From Lachnospiraceae bacterium UBA5902 (GTDB taxonomy: Bacteria; Bacillota; Clostridia; Lachnospirales; Lachnospiraceae), in contig DJEI01000033.1 in NCBI GenBank assembly GCA_002431865.1, positions 1 to 48,165 on the forward strand: 48,165 bases of DNA. The letters run 5' to 3'. The position numbers and the translations under genes were made by a program. The notes below the pieces were generated by a model. That model did not search any database. It saw nothing but the letters and a program-made list of their open reading frames with translations, and was not told the origin of the DNA. This document shows, piece by piece, positions 41,089 through 48,165 of this stretch (position 1 is its first letter; each line of letters starts with the position of its first letter).

Positions 41089-41757
41089 ATGGGATTTGGA
41101 GATGTTTTTAAGTCAGGCTTTTTGGAGAATATAGCGAGCGTGAGTATTCTGGATATGGTGATCGCGCTGGTGATTGCATTTGGAATCGGTATGTTTATTT
41201 TCTTTGTTTATAAGAAGACGTATTCCGGCGTGATGTATGCGCCGGGATTCGGCGTGACGCTGGTTGCACTCACGATGATCACAACCGTCGTGATCTTAGC
41301 GGTAACCTCGAACGTGGTGTTGTCGCTTGGTATGGTTGGTGCGCTTTCTATCGTGCGTTTCCGTGCGGCAATCAAAGATCCGCTTGATATCGCGTTTTTA
41401 TTCTGGTCGATTGCAGTCGGTATCGTGCTTGCGGCAGGTATGCTTCCGCTTGCACTGATCGGAAGTATTTTCATTGGTGTGATGCTTCTCGTATTTGTCA
41501 ACCGTAAATCACATGTACATCCATACATTCTGATCGTACAGTGCGACGGACACGACAGCGAGGTGAAGGTGCGCGAGTTCATGGAAAAGCAGGTGAAAAA
41601 ATGCGTAGTCAAAAGCAAGGTAGCACAGCCGGGACGTGTGGAGCTGAATCTGGAGGTACGCATGAAGGATGACAATGCAGATTTCGTAAATATTTTGTCC
41701 GAGATGGATGGTGTGAGCAGTGCATCGCTCGTCAGCTTTAACGGAGAGTATTTGTAG
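41089..41757 (+). CDS. DUF4956-family membrane protein
   Basis: A 222-residue DUF4956 protein. It has about four membrane helices in the first 140 residues (MVIALVIAFGIGMFIFFVYK; VTLVALTMITTVVILAVTSN; AFLFWSIAVGIVLAAGMLPL; IGSIFIGVMLLVFVN) with the conserved loop GALSIVRFRAAIKDPLD. The C-terminal soluble domain resembles a small ferredoxin-like fold. The ATG at 41089 follows AAAAGGAGGAACCCT and is preferred over 41062. Its genomic partner is the VTC domain protein; it may form the membrane part of that complex. Confidence 0.88.
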   Translation: MGFGDVFKSGFLENIASVSILDMVIALVIAFGIGMFIFFVYKKTYSGVMYAPGFGVTLVALTMITTVVILAVTSNVVLSLGMVGALSIVRFRAAIKDPLDIAFLFWSIAVGIVLAAGMLPLALIGSIFIGVMLLVFVNRKSHVHPYILIVQCDGHDSEVKVREFMEKQVKKCVVKSKVAQPGRVELNLEVRMKDDNADFVNILSEMDGVSSASLVSFNGEYL

Positions 41758-41795
41758 GCAACGCATGGAAGAAAGAACGTTAAGGAGGTGGTGCG

Positions 41796-43739
41796 ATGTC
41801 GACCGGCAAACATATTGACAAGATTTGCTGTATCATTTTGATATTTACGATCTTAATTACTGTCGTATTCTGCAATGCGGAAAGTCTGGGCGTGAATAAG
41901 CTTCCGATCACGATTGGATATGAGGAGAAGCTGTTTGATACATCAAAGGTGCACACGCTCGATATTGTGATGGATGACTGGGCTTCCTTTATCGACGGCT
42001 GTAAGGACGAGGAATATGTGTCCTGCGCAGTTGTGATCGACAACGAAGCCTATAAAAATGTTGCAATCCGTGCAAAGGGTAATACATCCCTAAGCTCAGT
42101 TGCTACGTATGGCAATGACCGGTACAGCTTCAAGATTGAATTCGACCATTACGACAGCGGCAAAAGCTATCATGGTCTGGACAAATTATCACTCAACAAT
42201 ATCATTCAGGATAATACATACATGAAGGACTACCTGTGTTACCAGATGATGGGATATATGGGTGCGGATACACCGCTTTGCAGCTATGTATGGATCACAG
42301 TTAATGGGGAAGCGTGGGGCTTGTATCTTGCAGTTGAAGGCGTGGAGGACAGCTTCTTAGAGCGAAACTACGGCACTTCATATGGAGAACTGTATAAGCC
42401 GGACAGCCAGTCGATGGGCGGCGGCCGTGGAAACGGTGCGGATATCTCTGAGACGGAATTAGCTGAACAATTTCTGGGTGGTGACACAGCGAGTGACAGT
42501 GATGCAACTGTAGATGGCAAATTCACAGGTGGACAGGAAATGCAGCTTCCGGATGGAGATTTCGCAAGTGGACAGGAAATACAGCCACCGGATGGAGATT
42601 CTTCGGATGGACAGGGAATGCAGCCGCCGGATGGAGATTCTTCAGATGGACAGAAGATGGAACCACCGACAGGTACGGAGTCTGACGGTCAGAAAATGCA
42701 GAGACCAGATGGTGACATGGACGATAAGCAAGGTGGTGGCATGGGAAGCGACGATGTGTCACTCATCTATTCGGATGATGAATATAGCAGCTACAGCAAC
42801 ATCTTCGATAACGCCAAGACAGATATTACGGACGAGGATAAAGACCGCCTGATCGCTTCACTGAAGTCTCTGAACGAGAATTCAGATATCGAGGATGTGG
42901 TAAATGTAGACGAGGTAATACGGTATTTTGTCGTACATAATTTCGTCTGCAACTTCGACAGCTATACCGGTTCGATGATCCATAATTACTATCTGTATGA
43001 GGAAAATGGACAGCTTTCGATGATTCCGTGGGATTACAATCTCGCCTTTGGCGGATTCTCAGCGGGCGGCGGAGGCAGCGATTCGGCAACGCAGATGGTG
43101 AACTATCCAATCGATACGCCGGTCTCTGGTGGAACGGTGGATTCCCGTCCGATGCTTGCGTGGATCTTTGCAGATGAGAGCTACACGGAACTGTATCACA
43201 CATATTTTGATACATTTATCTCCGAGTATTTTGAAAGCGGATATTTCGAGAATCTGATCACAGAGACGGAGAACTTGATTGCTTCTTATGTCGAGCAGGA
43301 CCCGACGAAATTCTGTACCTACGAAGAGTTCGAGACAGGCGTGGATACGTTGAAATCGTTCTGCCTGCTTCGGGCAGAGAGCATTCGCGGACAGTTGGAT
43401 GGCACGATTCCATCCACAAGTGATGGGCAGCAGGAAGATGATTCCGCACTCGTCGATGCTTCTTCCATTTCCCTTACAGATATGGGAAGCATGGGACATG
43501 GCGGCGGTACACCGGGCGATGGTGATCGACCAGATATGTCGGATGAGAACGGAGGTCAGATGCCGGGCAACGGCGACAGACCGGATATGCCGGATGAGAA
43601 TGGAGGACAGACGCCGGGCAACGGTGAGCAACCTGATATGCCAGATGGCAACGGCGGAACACCACCAGAACGACCGGATGGAGATAACGGACAGATGCCG
43701 GGTGGAACCAGAACGCAGCAAAATGAAAATGAAGATTAG
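41796..43739 (+). CDS. CotH-kinase family surface protein
   Basis: A 647-residue exported protein. An N-terminal membrane helix (about residues 9-28) precedes a CotH kinase-like domain: VAIRAKGNTSL, DRYSFKIEFDHYD, GLDKLSLNN, YVWITVNGEAWGLYLAVEGV and IPWDYNLAFGGF. Two repeat regions interrupt or end it: five 13-residue GQ-x-x-PPDGD-type repeats at about 246-310, and three 17-residue GDRPDMPDENGGQ-type repeats near the C terminus (about 576-626). The first would be an insert within the kinase fold. CotH proteins phosphorylate spore-coat proteins in Bacillus; the surface form is not characterised. Start follows GGAGGTGG. Confidence 0.88.
   Translation: MSTGKHIDKICCIILIFTILITVVFCNAESLGVNKLPITIGYEEKLFDTSKVHTLDIVMDDWASFIDGCKDEEYVSCAVVIDNEAYKNVAIRAKGNTSLSSVATYGNDRYSFKIEFDHYDSGKSYHGLDKLSLNNIIQDNTYMKDYLCYQMMGYMGADTPLCSYVWITVNGEAWGLYLAVEGVEDSFLERNYGTSYGELYKPDSQSMGGGRGNGADISETELAEQFLGGDTASDSDATVDGKFTGGQEMQLPDGDFASGQEIQPPDGDSSDGQGMQPPDGDSSDGQKMEPPTGTESDGQKMQRPDGDMDDKQGGGMGSDDVSLIYSDDEYSSYSNIFDNAKTDITDEDKDRLIASLKSLNENSDIEDVVNVDEVIRYFVVHNFVCNFDSYTGSMIHNYYLYEENGQLSMIPWDYNLAFGGFSAGGGGSDSATQMVNYPIDTPVSGGTVDSRPMLAWIFADESYTELYHTYFDTFISEYFESGYFENLITETENLIASYVEQDPTKFCTYEEFETGVDTLKSFCLLRAESIRGQLDGTIPSTSDGQQEDDSALVDASSISLTDMGSMGHGGGTPGDGDRPDMSDENGGQMPGNGDRPDMPDENGGQTPGNGEQPDMPDGNGGTPPERPDGDNGQMPGGTRTQQNENED
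42531..42725 (+). repeat. 39-bp in-frame tandem repeat in the CotH gene (5 copies)
   Basis: Five units of 13 codons, each Gly-Gln-x-x-x-Pro-(Asp/Thr)-Gly-(Asp/Thr)-x-x-(Asp/Ser). The units diverge more at the ends. They form an acidic, Pro/Gly-rich spacer inside the kinase-like domain. Confidence 0.9.
43521..43673 (+). repeat. 51-bp in-frame tandem repeat at the CotH C terminus (3 copies)
   Basis: Three units of 17 codons, GDRPDM-(S/P)-DENGGQ-(M/T)-PGN-type. Acidic, Gly/Pro/Asn-rich, expected to be a flexible tail. Confidence 0.85.
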
Positions 43740-43789
43740 AATAAATTAGTCTGGAATCCCAGTAAATTTAATACGAAAAATGATTTTAT

Positions 43790-43824
43790 AAGATGGTGAA
43801 TCTTTCGATTTGCCATCTTTTTCA
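43790..43824 (+). terminator. terminator after the CotH gene
   Basis: A 13-bp stem AAGATGGTGAATC with GATTTGCCATCTT (two G-U pairs), loop TTTC, followed by Ts. Confidence 0.85.
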
Positions 43825-43952
43825 TGCATGAAATAACAAAGAGAAAAGAGGACAGAGTGTGAGAATGTGCTTGCAGATTTTACCAAAATCGTCTACAATA
43901 ATACCATACTAAACAAGTAGGATAAATAGGAATATAAAAGAAGGGATGTAGG

Positions 43953-45026
43953 ATGTCTGTAATACAAATCGCGAAAATGGCTGGAACTTCACCGGCGACG
44001 GTTTCGAGAATACTGAATAATCCGGAGTATCATTGCGCAGATCCTGCCGTCCGGGATAAGGTGTGGAAGGCTGCAATGGAGCTTAATTATGTACCGAATG
44101 AAGCAGCCCGCAATCTAAAACGGGGAACGAAAACCTCGCAGGACAAAGTGCGCTATATACAGGTGCTTATGACAAGGACAGAACAAAGTAACACAGACCC
44201 TTTCTTTACAGAGGTGTTACGCGTGGTGGAATCGGAAATCCACAGAAACTCCTGCATATTATCCCATGTCTGGTATATGTCTGTCTTTTCAAATGACAAG
44301 CAGTGCCGGTTAAACAATCTGAATCATCTCGTGGAAGATCTGTATCGGGAAACAGAAGGAAAAAGTGACGGTCTGATCGTGATTGGACGATGCAACAAGG
44401 AGGCTTTGCGATACCTGAAGCAGCGGTTTAAGAATCTGGTGTCTATCAACCGGAATTCTACGAACCGGGAGATTGATGAGGTAACCTGCGATGGCAGAAA
44501 AATAGCCACAACAGCGGTAGAGTATCTGGTTGAAAAGGGGCACAACGATATTGGTTATGTCGGGGAATGTCACGGCGAGTCCCGTTATAAAGGATATGTG
44601 GATACCCTGATGCGGCATGAATTAGAACTTAATCCTGCTTATATATTTGAGACAAAACAGACGGAAAAAGCAGGGTTTGAGATCATGGAAAAGATACTAA
44701 AATCCGACGATATTCCAACGGCAATCTACTGTGCTAATGATATTACTGCGATCGGTATGCTCAAAGCACTGGAGAAAATCAAGAAGAAATATTTTAATAT
44801 TTCTATCATTTCCAGTGATGATATTGAACAGGCACAGTTTACAAAACCAATGCTTACGACGGTTGCCCTGCCCAAGGTGGAGATGGGGCGATTTGCGGTG
44901 TATCTGCTCATTGACCGGATCAATGGAAATCATGCTTCTGTCACGACGATGGAACTCGAAGGGCGGTTGGTTATCCGTGAGAGCTGTGTTGACGTTCAGG
45001 ACAGCTGGTGGAATTATTCGATTTAA
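43953..45026 (+). CDS. LacI-family transcriptional regulator
   Basis: A 357-residue LacI/GalR regulator. The N-terminal helix-turn-helix reads VIQIAKMAGTSPATVSRILN, followed by the hinge helix region YVPNEAARNLK. The effector domain is of the periplasmic-binding-protein type: DGLIVIGRCNKEAL, GHNDIGYVGECHGE, TAIYCANDITAIGML and SIISSDDIEQAQF. The effector is unknown. It lies 86 bases before the serine-dehydratase genes and on the same strand, so control of them is possible but not shown; a symmetric operator was not found. Confidence 0.93.
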   Translation: MSVIQIAKMAGTSPATVSRILNNPEYHCADPAVRDKVWKAAMELNYVPNEAARNLKRGTKTSQDKVRYIQVLMTRTEQSNTDPFFTEVLRVVESEIHRNSCILSHVWYMSVFSNDKQCRLNNLNHLVEDLYRETEGKSDGLIVIGRCNKEALRYLKQRFKNLVSINRNSTNREIDEVTCDGRKIATTAVEYLVEKGHNDIGYVGECHGESRYKGYVDTLMRHELELNPAYIFETKQTEKAGFEIMEKILKSDDIPTAIYCANDITAIGMLKALEKIKKKYFNISIISSDDIEQAQFTKPMLTTVALPKVEMGRFAVYLLIDRINGNHASVTTMELEGRLVIRESCVDVQDSWWNYSI

Positions 45027-45112
45027 CCAGTTGATTTTTTTTGGTTTCTATTGTATGTTTGACATAATTTGAAGACAGAAATCTCATAATACAGTAGAAA
45101 GAGAGTGAAGAA

Positions 45113-45784
45113 ATGAATATATTTGATGTTGTAGGACCGGTGATGGTCGGACCGTCGAGTTCCCATACCGCAGGTGCTGTTAAAATAGGATATATCAGCC
45201 GGAAACTGCTGGGTGAACAGCCGGTTTCCGCACGGATTTTGTTATATGGAAGTTTTTTGACGACCGGAAAAGGACATGGTACACGGAAAGCACTTGTGGC
45301 TGGTTTACTTGGGATGCAGCCGGACGATGCACGGATTCCACAGGCGTTGGAGCTTGCCGAAGAACAGGGCATGCAGATTGAATTTGGAGAGGCACAGTTA
45401 AAGGAAGCACACCCGAACACGGCACAGCTTTTTCTGCAGGGGCAGGATGGCAGAAGTCTGGAGATCATCGGGCAGTCACTGGGCGGCTCCCGGATCAACA
45501 TTGCCGAGATCGATGGGATCGAGACGAATTTCTCCGGCGATTATCCGACGCTTGTTGTACACAATCAGGATCAGCCGGGACATGTGGCAGAGGTGACGTC
45601 GATGCTTTCGCATAAAGGCGTAAACATTGCGTACATGCAACTGTATCGCTCCAGCCGTGGCGGAGAGGCGGTTATGGTCGTGGAATGCGATCAGGAAATT
45701 CCGAAGGAAGGCATTGACTGGCTGAAGAAGGTTGAGGGTGTCAAGAAGGTGACATACCTTAGTATAGGAGGCGATGCGAAATGA
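45113..45784 (+). CDS. sdaAB: L-serine dehydratase, iron-sulfur-dependent, beta subunit
   Basis: A 223-residue beta subunit. The N terminus has the family block FDVVGPVMVGPSSSHTAGAV, then LLYGSFLTTGKGHGT and SLGGSRINIAEIDG. An ACT domain (about residues 150-222) follows, PTLVVHNQDQPGHVAEVTSM, a likely regulatory site. With the alpha subunit it deaminates L-serine to pyruvate and ammonia using a 4Fe-4S cluster. Its stop overlaps the alpha start by four bases (ATGA), so the two are translationally coupled. TTGACA at 45059 is a possible -35 box. Confidence 0.95.
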   Translation: MNIFDVVGPVMVGPSSSHTAGAVKIGYISRKLLGEQPVSARILLYGSFLTTGKGHGTRKALVAGLLGMQPDDARIPQALELAEEQGMQIEFGEAQLKEAHPNTAQLFLQGQDGRSLEIIGQSLGGSRINIAEIDGIETNFSGDYPTLVVHNQDQPGHVAEVTSMLSHKGVNIAYMQLYRSSRGGEAVMVVECDQEIPKEGIDWLKKVEGVKKVTYLSIGGDAK

Positions 45785-46647
45785 TAACGTATCATTCGAT
45801 TCAGGATATATTGGAGCTGTGCGAGAAAGAACAGATGACGTTTGCGCAGGTAATTGAACGCGCGGATATGGAAGAACGCGCCGTGACGCAGGAAGCTTCC
45901 TATGCGAAGATGCAGAGTATGTATGAGGCGATGCGCCATGCGGATGAAACCTACGATGCGAAGCTTACGTCAGCATCCGGGCTGGTCGGCGGCGATGGCG
46001 AGAAGCTTCATGCATATAATGAAGCGGGCAGGAATCTCTGCGGTGATTTCTTAGGTCTGGTGATGGAGAAGGCAATCAAAATGGCAGAAGGAAATGCGTG
46101 CATGCGTAGAATCGTTGCGGCACCGACCGCAGGTTCGTGCGGTGTGATCCCGGCGGTGTTCCTGACGGCGGAGGAGAAGCTTGCATGCACCGAAGAACAG
46201 ATGGTGGCTGCGATGTACATTTCCGCAGGGGTAGGTGCCGTGATTGCAGAAAATGCTTCGATCGCAGGAGCGTCTGGCGGCTGTCAGGCGGAGATTGGTT
46301 CTGCATCTGCGATGGCAGCGGCAGGGCTATGCTTCCTGCAGGGAGGCACAAATGCGATGATCGCAAATGCGGCTGCACTGGCGCTTAAAAATATGCTTGG
46401 CCTTGCCTGTGATCCGGTCTGCGGGTTAGTGGAAGTGCCATGTGTAAAACGGAATGTTGCCGGAGCCGTTAACGCGGTAAGTGCGGCACAGCTATCTTTG
46501 GCAGGGATTAAGAGTGCGATTCCTGTGGATGAGGTAATCGACGCAATGCGTAGAATCGGAAATGAAATGTCTCCGAACATAAAAGAAACGGGTCAGGGTG
46601 GACTTGCAACCACCCCGACCGCGATTCAGATAGGAAAGAGTTTATAA
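45781..46647 (+). CDS. sdaAA: L-serine dehydratase, iron-sulfur-dependent, alpha subunit
   Basis: A 288-residue alpha subunit. The Fe-S Cys residues are seen in AGSCGVIPAVF and ACDPVCGLVEVPCVKRN; SIAGASGGCQAEIGSASAMA lies between them. It ends in TGQGGLATTPT. It shares four bases with the beta subunit gene. The enzyme releases 2-aminoacrylate, which links it conceptually to ridA in the same window. Confidence 0.96.
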   Translation: MITYHSIQDILELCEKEQMTFAQVIERADMEERAVTQEASYAKMQSMYEAMRHADETYDAKLTSASGLVGGDGEKLHAYNEAGRNLCGDFLGLVMEKAIKMAEGNACMRRIVAAPTAGSCGVIPAVFLTAEEKLACTEEQMVAAMYISAGVGAVIAENASIAGASGGCQAEIGSASAMAAAGLCFLQGGTNAMIANAAALALKNMLGLACDPVCGLVEVPCVKRNVAGAVNAVSAAQLSLAGIKSAIPVDEVIDAMRRIGNEMSPNIKETGQGGLATTPTAIQIGKSL

Positions 46648-46668
46648 TTGTGAAGAAATATTTATTGT

Positions 46669-48165
46669 TTAAGGCTGTGTGACTGCATAATCCGAAAAGC
46701 TTGTGGTCGATTCGGCGTCACTTGTGTCAACAGAGGTACTGTAGCTGTCGACGGTGATCGTATAGCTGCTTGTACCCTGTACATAGACTGTGCCATCGGT
46801 TCCGACAATCGTAACGGTCTTGCCGCTTGCATCGGTGATCGTTCCGGCACAGTAGAGATTTGTCAGTGTGCTGTCGCCGGTTACTGTCCATGTGCTGCCT
46901 TTTTCGATATAGACATTGCAATAGCCGTCGCCGCCATTTCCGGCATAGGTCTCATCATCGGTAATGGCACCTGTGAGCGTGCTTTCGCCGGTCATGTAGA
47001 AATCAAGCTGGCTGATGGAATCCCAGATCACGTCGCCTTCCATGTCCTGATCGATGGCAGTGAATTTACAATCGGCACCGTTGGAACCGGAAGTACCCCA
47101 GCCACGCTGGTTGTTGTTGCCGGTACAGCGAAGGAAGAAGTCGTTGTCGTCCGCATAGGTGATGTCTACATCATTTAAGATAAATGTGGATTCGGTATTG
47201 GTCGTGTAGAACATACCGCCATTTTTCGCTGTCAGGCTGCCGCCGTCCATCTCGAATGTACTGTTACCAACTTCTGAATCACCGGACATGCTCTGGTACA
47301 AAATCACATTCCATGTGCAGTCGTTCTGGCTGTCGTCTGACATATTTCCGGTCAGATCGGTATCATACAAACGAAGTGAATTTAATCCCTCGATGCAGAC
47401 CGCTTCGGAACCGTTTGCGGTAAGTGCTGCATCGTTGATGGCGATATCGGCAGTGCTGTATACGGCAGGGGAACCGGTTCCGTTTGAGGTATAGGTTCCA
47501 CCATCGACAACCATCGTTCCGCCGCCACGGTCGCTACGGATAGCGGCAGAAGAGTTACCGTCGGTTTCTACATCGAGATCCCATGCGTAGAGGGTTCCGC
47601 CACCAGCCGCGTGGATACCACCGGCTGTATTTCCGGTTGTCCTGATCGCGGAATCGGAGATGTAGAGCGTGCCGTCACCGTAGGCAAATGCACCTGCGGC
47701 ACCATCAGCATCCGTTGTGATCGTACAGTTCGTGATCGTTGTCTGTCCGTCGGTTGTAAGGATTGCTGCACCGACACCATAGAAGCTGGAGCTGTCGCCG
47801 CCACTGCTTTCCTCGGAAGATCTTGTTACGGTAATGTTATTCAGCTTTACATTTGCACCATCGTACACATGGATGGCGTTTTCATCGGTGCCTGTGGACT
47901 CAAATGTCTCGCCGTCCACGTCAGCATCGGTTGTATATTCCGAGACAGCATCGTAGCTTTCTACTCCACCGGAGTTTCCGCCGCCCGGCTGTCCCGGAGC
48001 ACCTCCACCTGCATTTCCGTTCGAAATCACAATGGCGGTTACGGTTCCGTCATCATCGAAGGTTACCTGTATCGTGTCACCGACCTGGATATCTGTCAGG
48101 GATGCGTCGGTGGAAGTTGCCATGTCACCACCCGGAGCGTTGCCGGAAGGGGCTTCGCCGTCTGG
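46669..48165 (-). CDS. surface beta-helix/carbohydrate-binding-type protein (5' partial)
   Basis: The reading frame is open to the window edge, 498 residues seen, with the N terminus missing. The most N-terminal part has PDGEAPSGNAPGGD then a small domain with VGDTIQVTFDDDGTVTAI, a Gly/Pro-rich linker (GGGAPGQPGGGNSGG), and then about 400 residues of short beta-strand repeats (VDGGTYTSNGTGS, TIVVDGG-type, TTNCTIT-type) expected to form a right-handed parallel beta-helix as in surface adhesins. It ends with a Ser/Thr-rich tail. Its PDG-rich linker is like the CotH repeats. It is convergent with sdaAA. Confidence 0.8.
   Translation of the reverse strand, partial: PDGEAPSGNAPGGDMATSTDASLTDIQVGDTIQVTFDDDGTVTAIVISNGNAGGGAPGQPGGGNSGGVESYDAVSEYTTDADVDGETFESTGTDENAIHVYDGANVKLNNITVTRSSEESSGGDSSSFYGVGAAILTTDGQTTITNCTITTDADGAAGAFAYGDGTLYISDSAIRTTGNTAGGIHAAGGGTLYAWDLDVETDGNSSAAIRSDRGGGTMVVDGGTYTSNGTGSPAVYSTADIAINDAALTANGSEAVCIEGLNSLRLYDTDLTGNMSDDSQNDCTWNVILYQSMSGDSEVGNSTFEMDGGSLTAKNGGMFYTTNTESTFILNDVDITYADDNDFFLRCTGNNNQRGWGTSGSNGADCKFTAIDQDMEGDVIWDSISQLDFYMTGESTLTGAITDDETYAGNGGDGYCNVYIEKGSTWTVTGDSTLTNLYCAGTITDASGKTVTIVGTDGTVYVQGTSSYTITVDSYSTSVDTSDAESTTSFSDYAVTQP

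Overview
The window is about 48 kb of a low-to-mid GC Gram-positive (Firmicutes) chromosome. Strong Shine-Dalgarno sites, consensus sigma-A promoters, U-tailed hairpin terminators, two-gene L-serine dehydratase, a 49-residue L33, CvfB, a VTC/DUF4956/CotH cluster and a PD-(D/E)XK 'Rpn' family protein together suggest a gut Lachnospiraceae (Clostridia). The genus cannot be fixed from sequence alone. Most of it is ordinary chromosome; no prophage, transposase of a known IS family, or CRISPR array was seen.

Layout. 1-5300: a guanidino/arginine-type catabolic block. It holds the end of an upstream paralogue, an arginine-deiminase-like hydrolase, an MBL-fold hydrolase, a cytidylate-kinase-like protein, a GntR/FCD regulator and a RocB-like M20 hydrolase. 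The rocB-like promoter carries a perfect 20-bp palindrome between its -35 and -10 boxes. 5300-13010: an FtsX/MacB-type ABC export module (two permeases, ATPase, membrane-anchored Ig-like protein) followed by a response regulator and a short-loop, intramembrane-sensing-type histidine kinase. A 62-bp tandem repeat separates the first permease from the ATPase. 13268-18484: accessory and housekeeping singles (Rpn-type nuclease, small membrane protein, HD hydrolase, MATE exporter, HAD phosphatase, TraX-like protein). 18491-19750 (minus): an isolated FliD-like protein.

19800-22190: rpmG-secE-nusG-rplK-rplA, ending in a terminator without the usual rplJ-rplL. 22190-24338: a three-gene thiotemplate mini-operon of an acyl carrier protein, a protein resembling the BtrH family, and an Sfp-type phosphopantetheinyl transferase. 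24410-25030: convergent tRNA-Arg(ACG) and tRNA-Gln(CTG) flanking about 380 bp of dense, nested inverted repeats. 25183-29205: a small unknown protein, CvfB, RidA, branched-chain aminotransferase and a GT2. 29284-33987 (minus): GT4, GT2, CTP synthase and a PAP2-type membrane phosphatase.

34078-36695: an SbcD-like phosphoesterase with an altered metal-site motif and a coiled-coil/two-helix membrane tail, TtcA-like tRNA thiolase and tRNA-Pro(CGG). 36736-43824: an OmpR-type two-component system, a lipoprotein, then a VTC-domain/DUF4956/CotH operon with an 11-bp-spaced direct repeat before its -10 box. 43953-46647: LacI-type regulator and L-serine dehydratase sdaAB-sdaAA. 46669 to the end (minus): a large surface beta-helix-like protein that runs off the window.

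The best candidates for something undescribed are the ACP/BtrH-like/PPTase mini-operon, the structured inter-tRNA region, the degenerate membrane-bound SbcD-like protein, and the palindrome-controlled arginine-type cluster. All homology statements are from recognised motifs, not from database searches.
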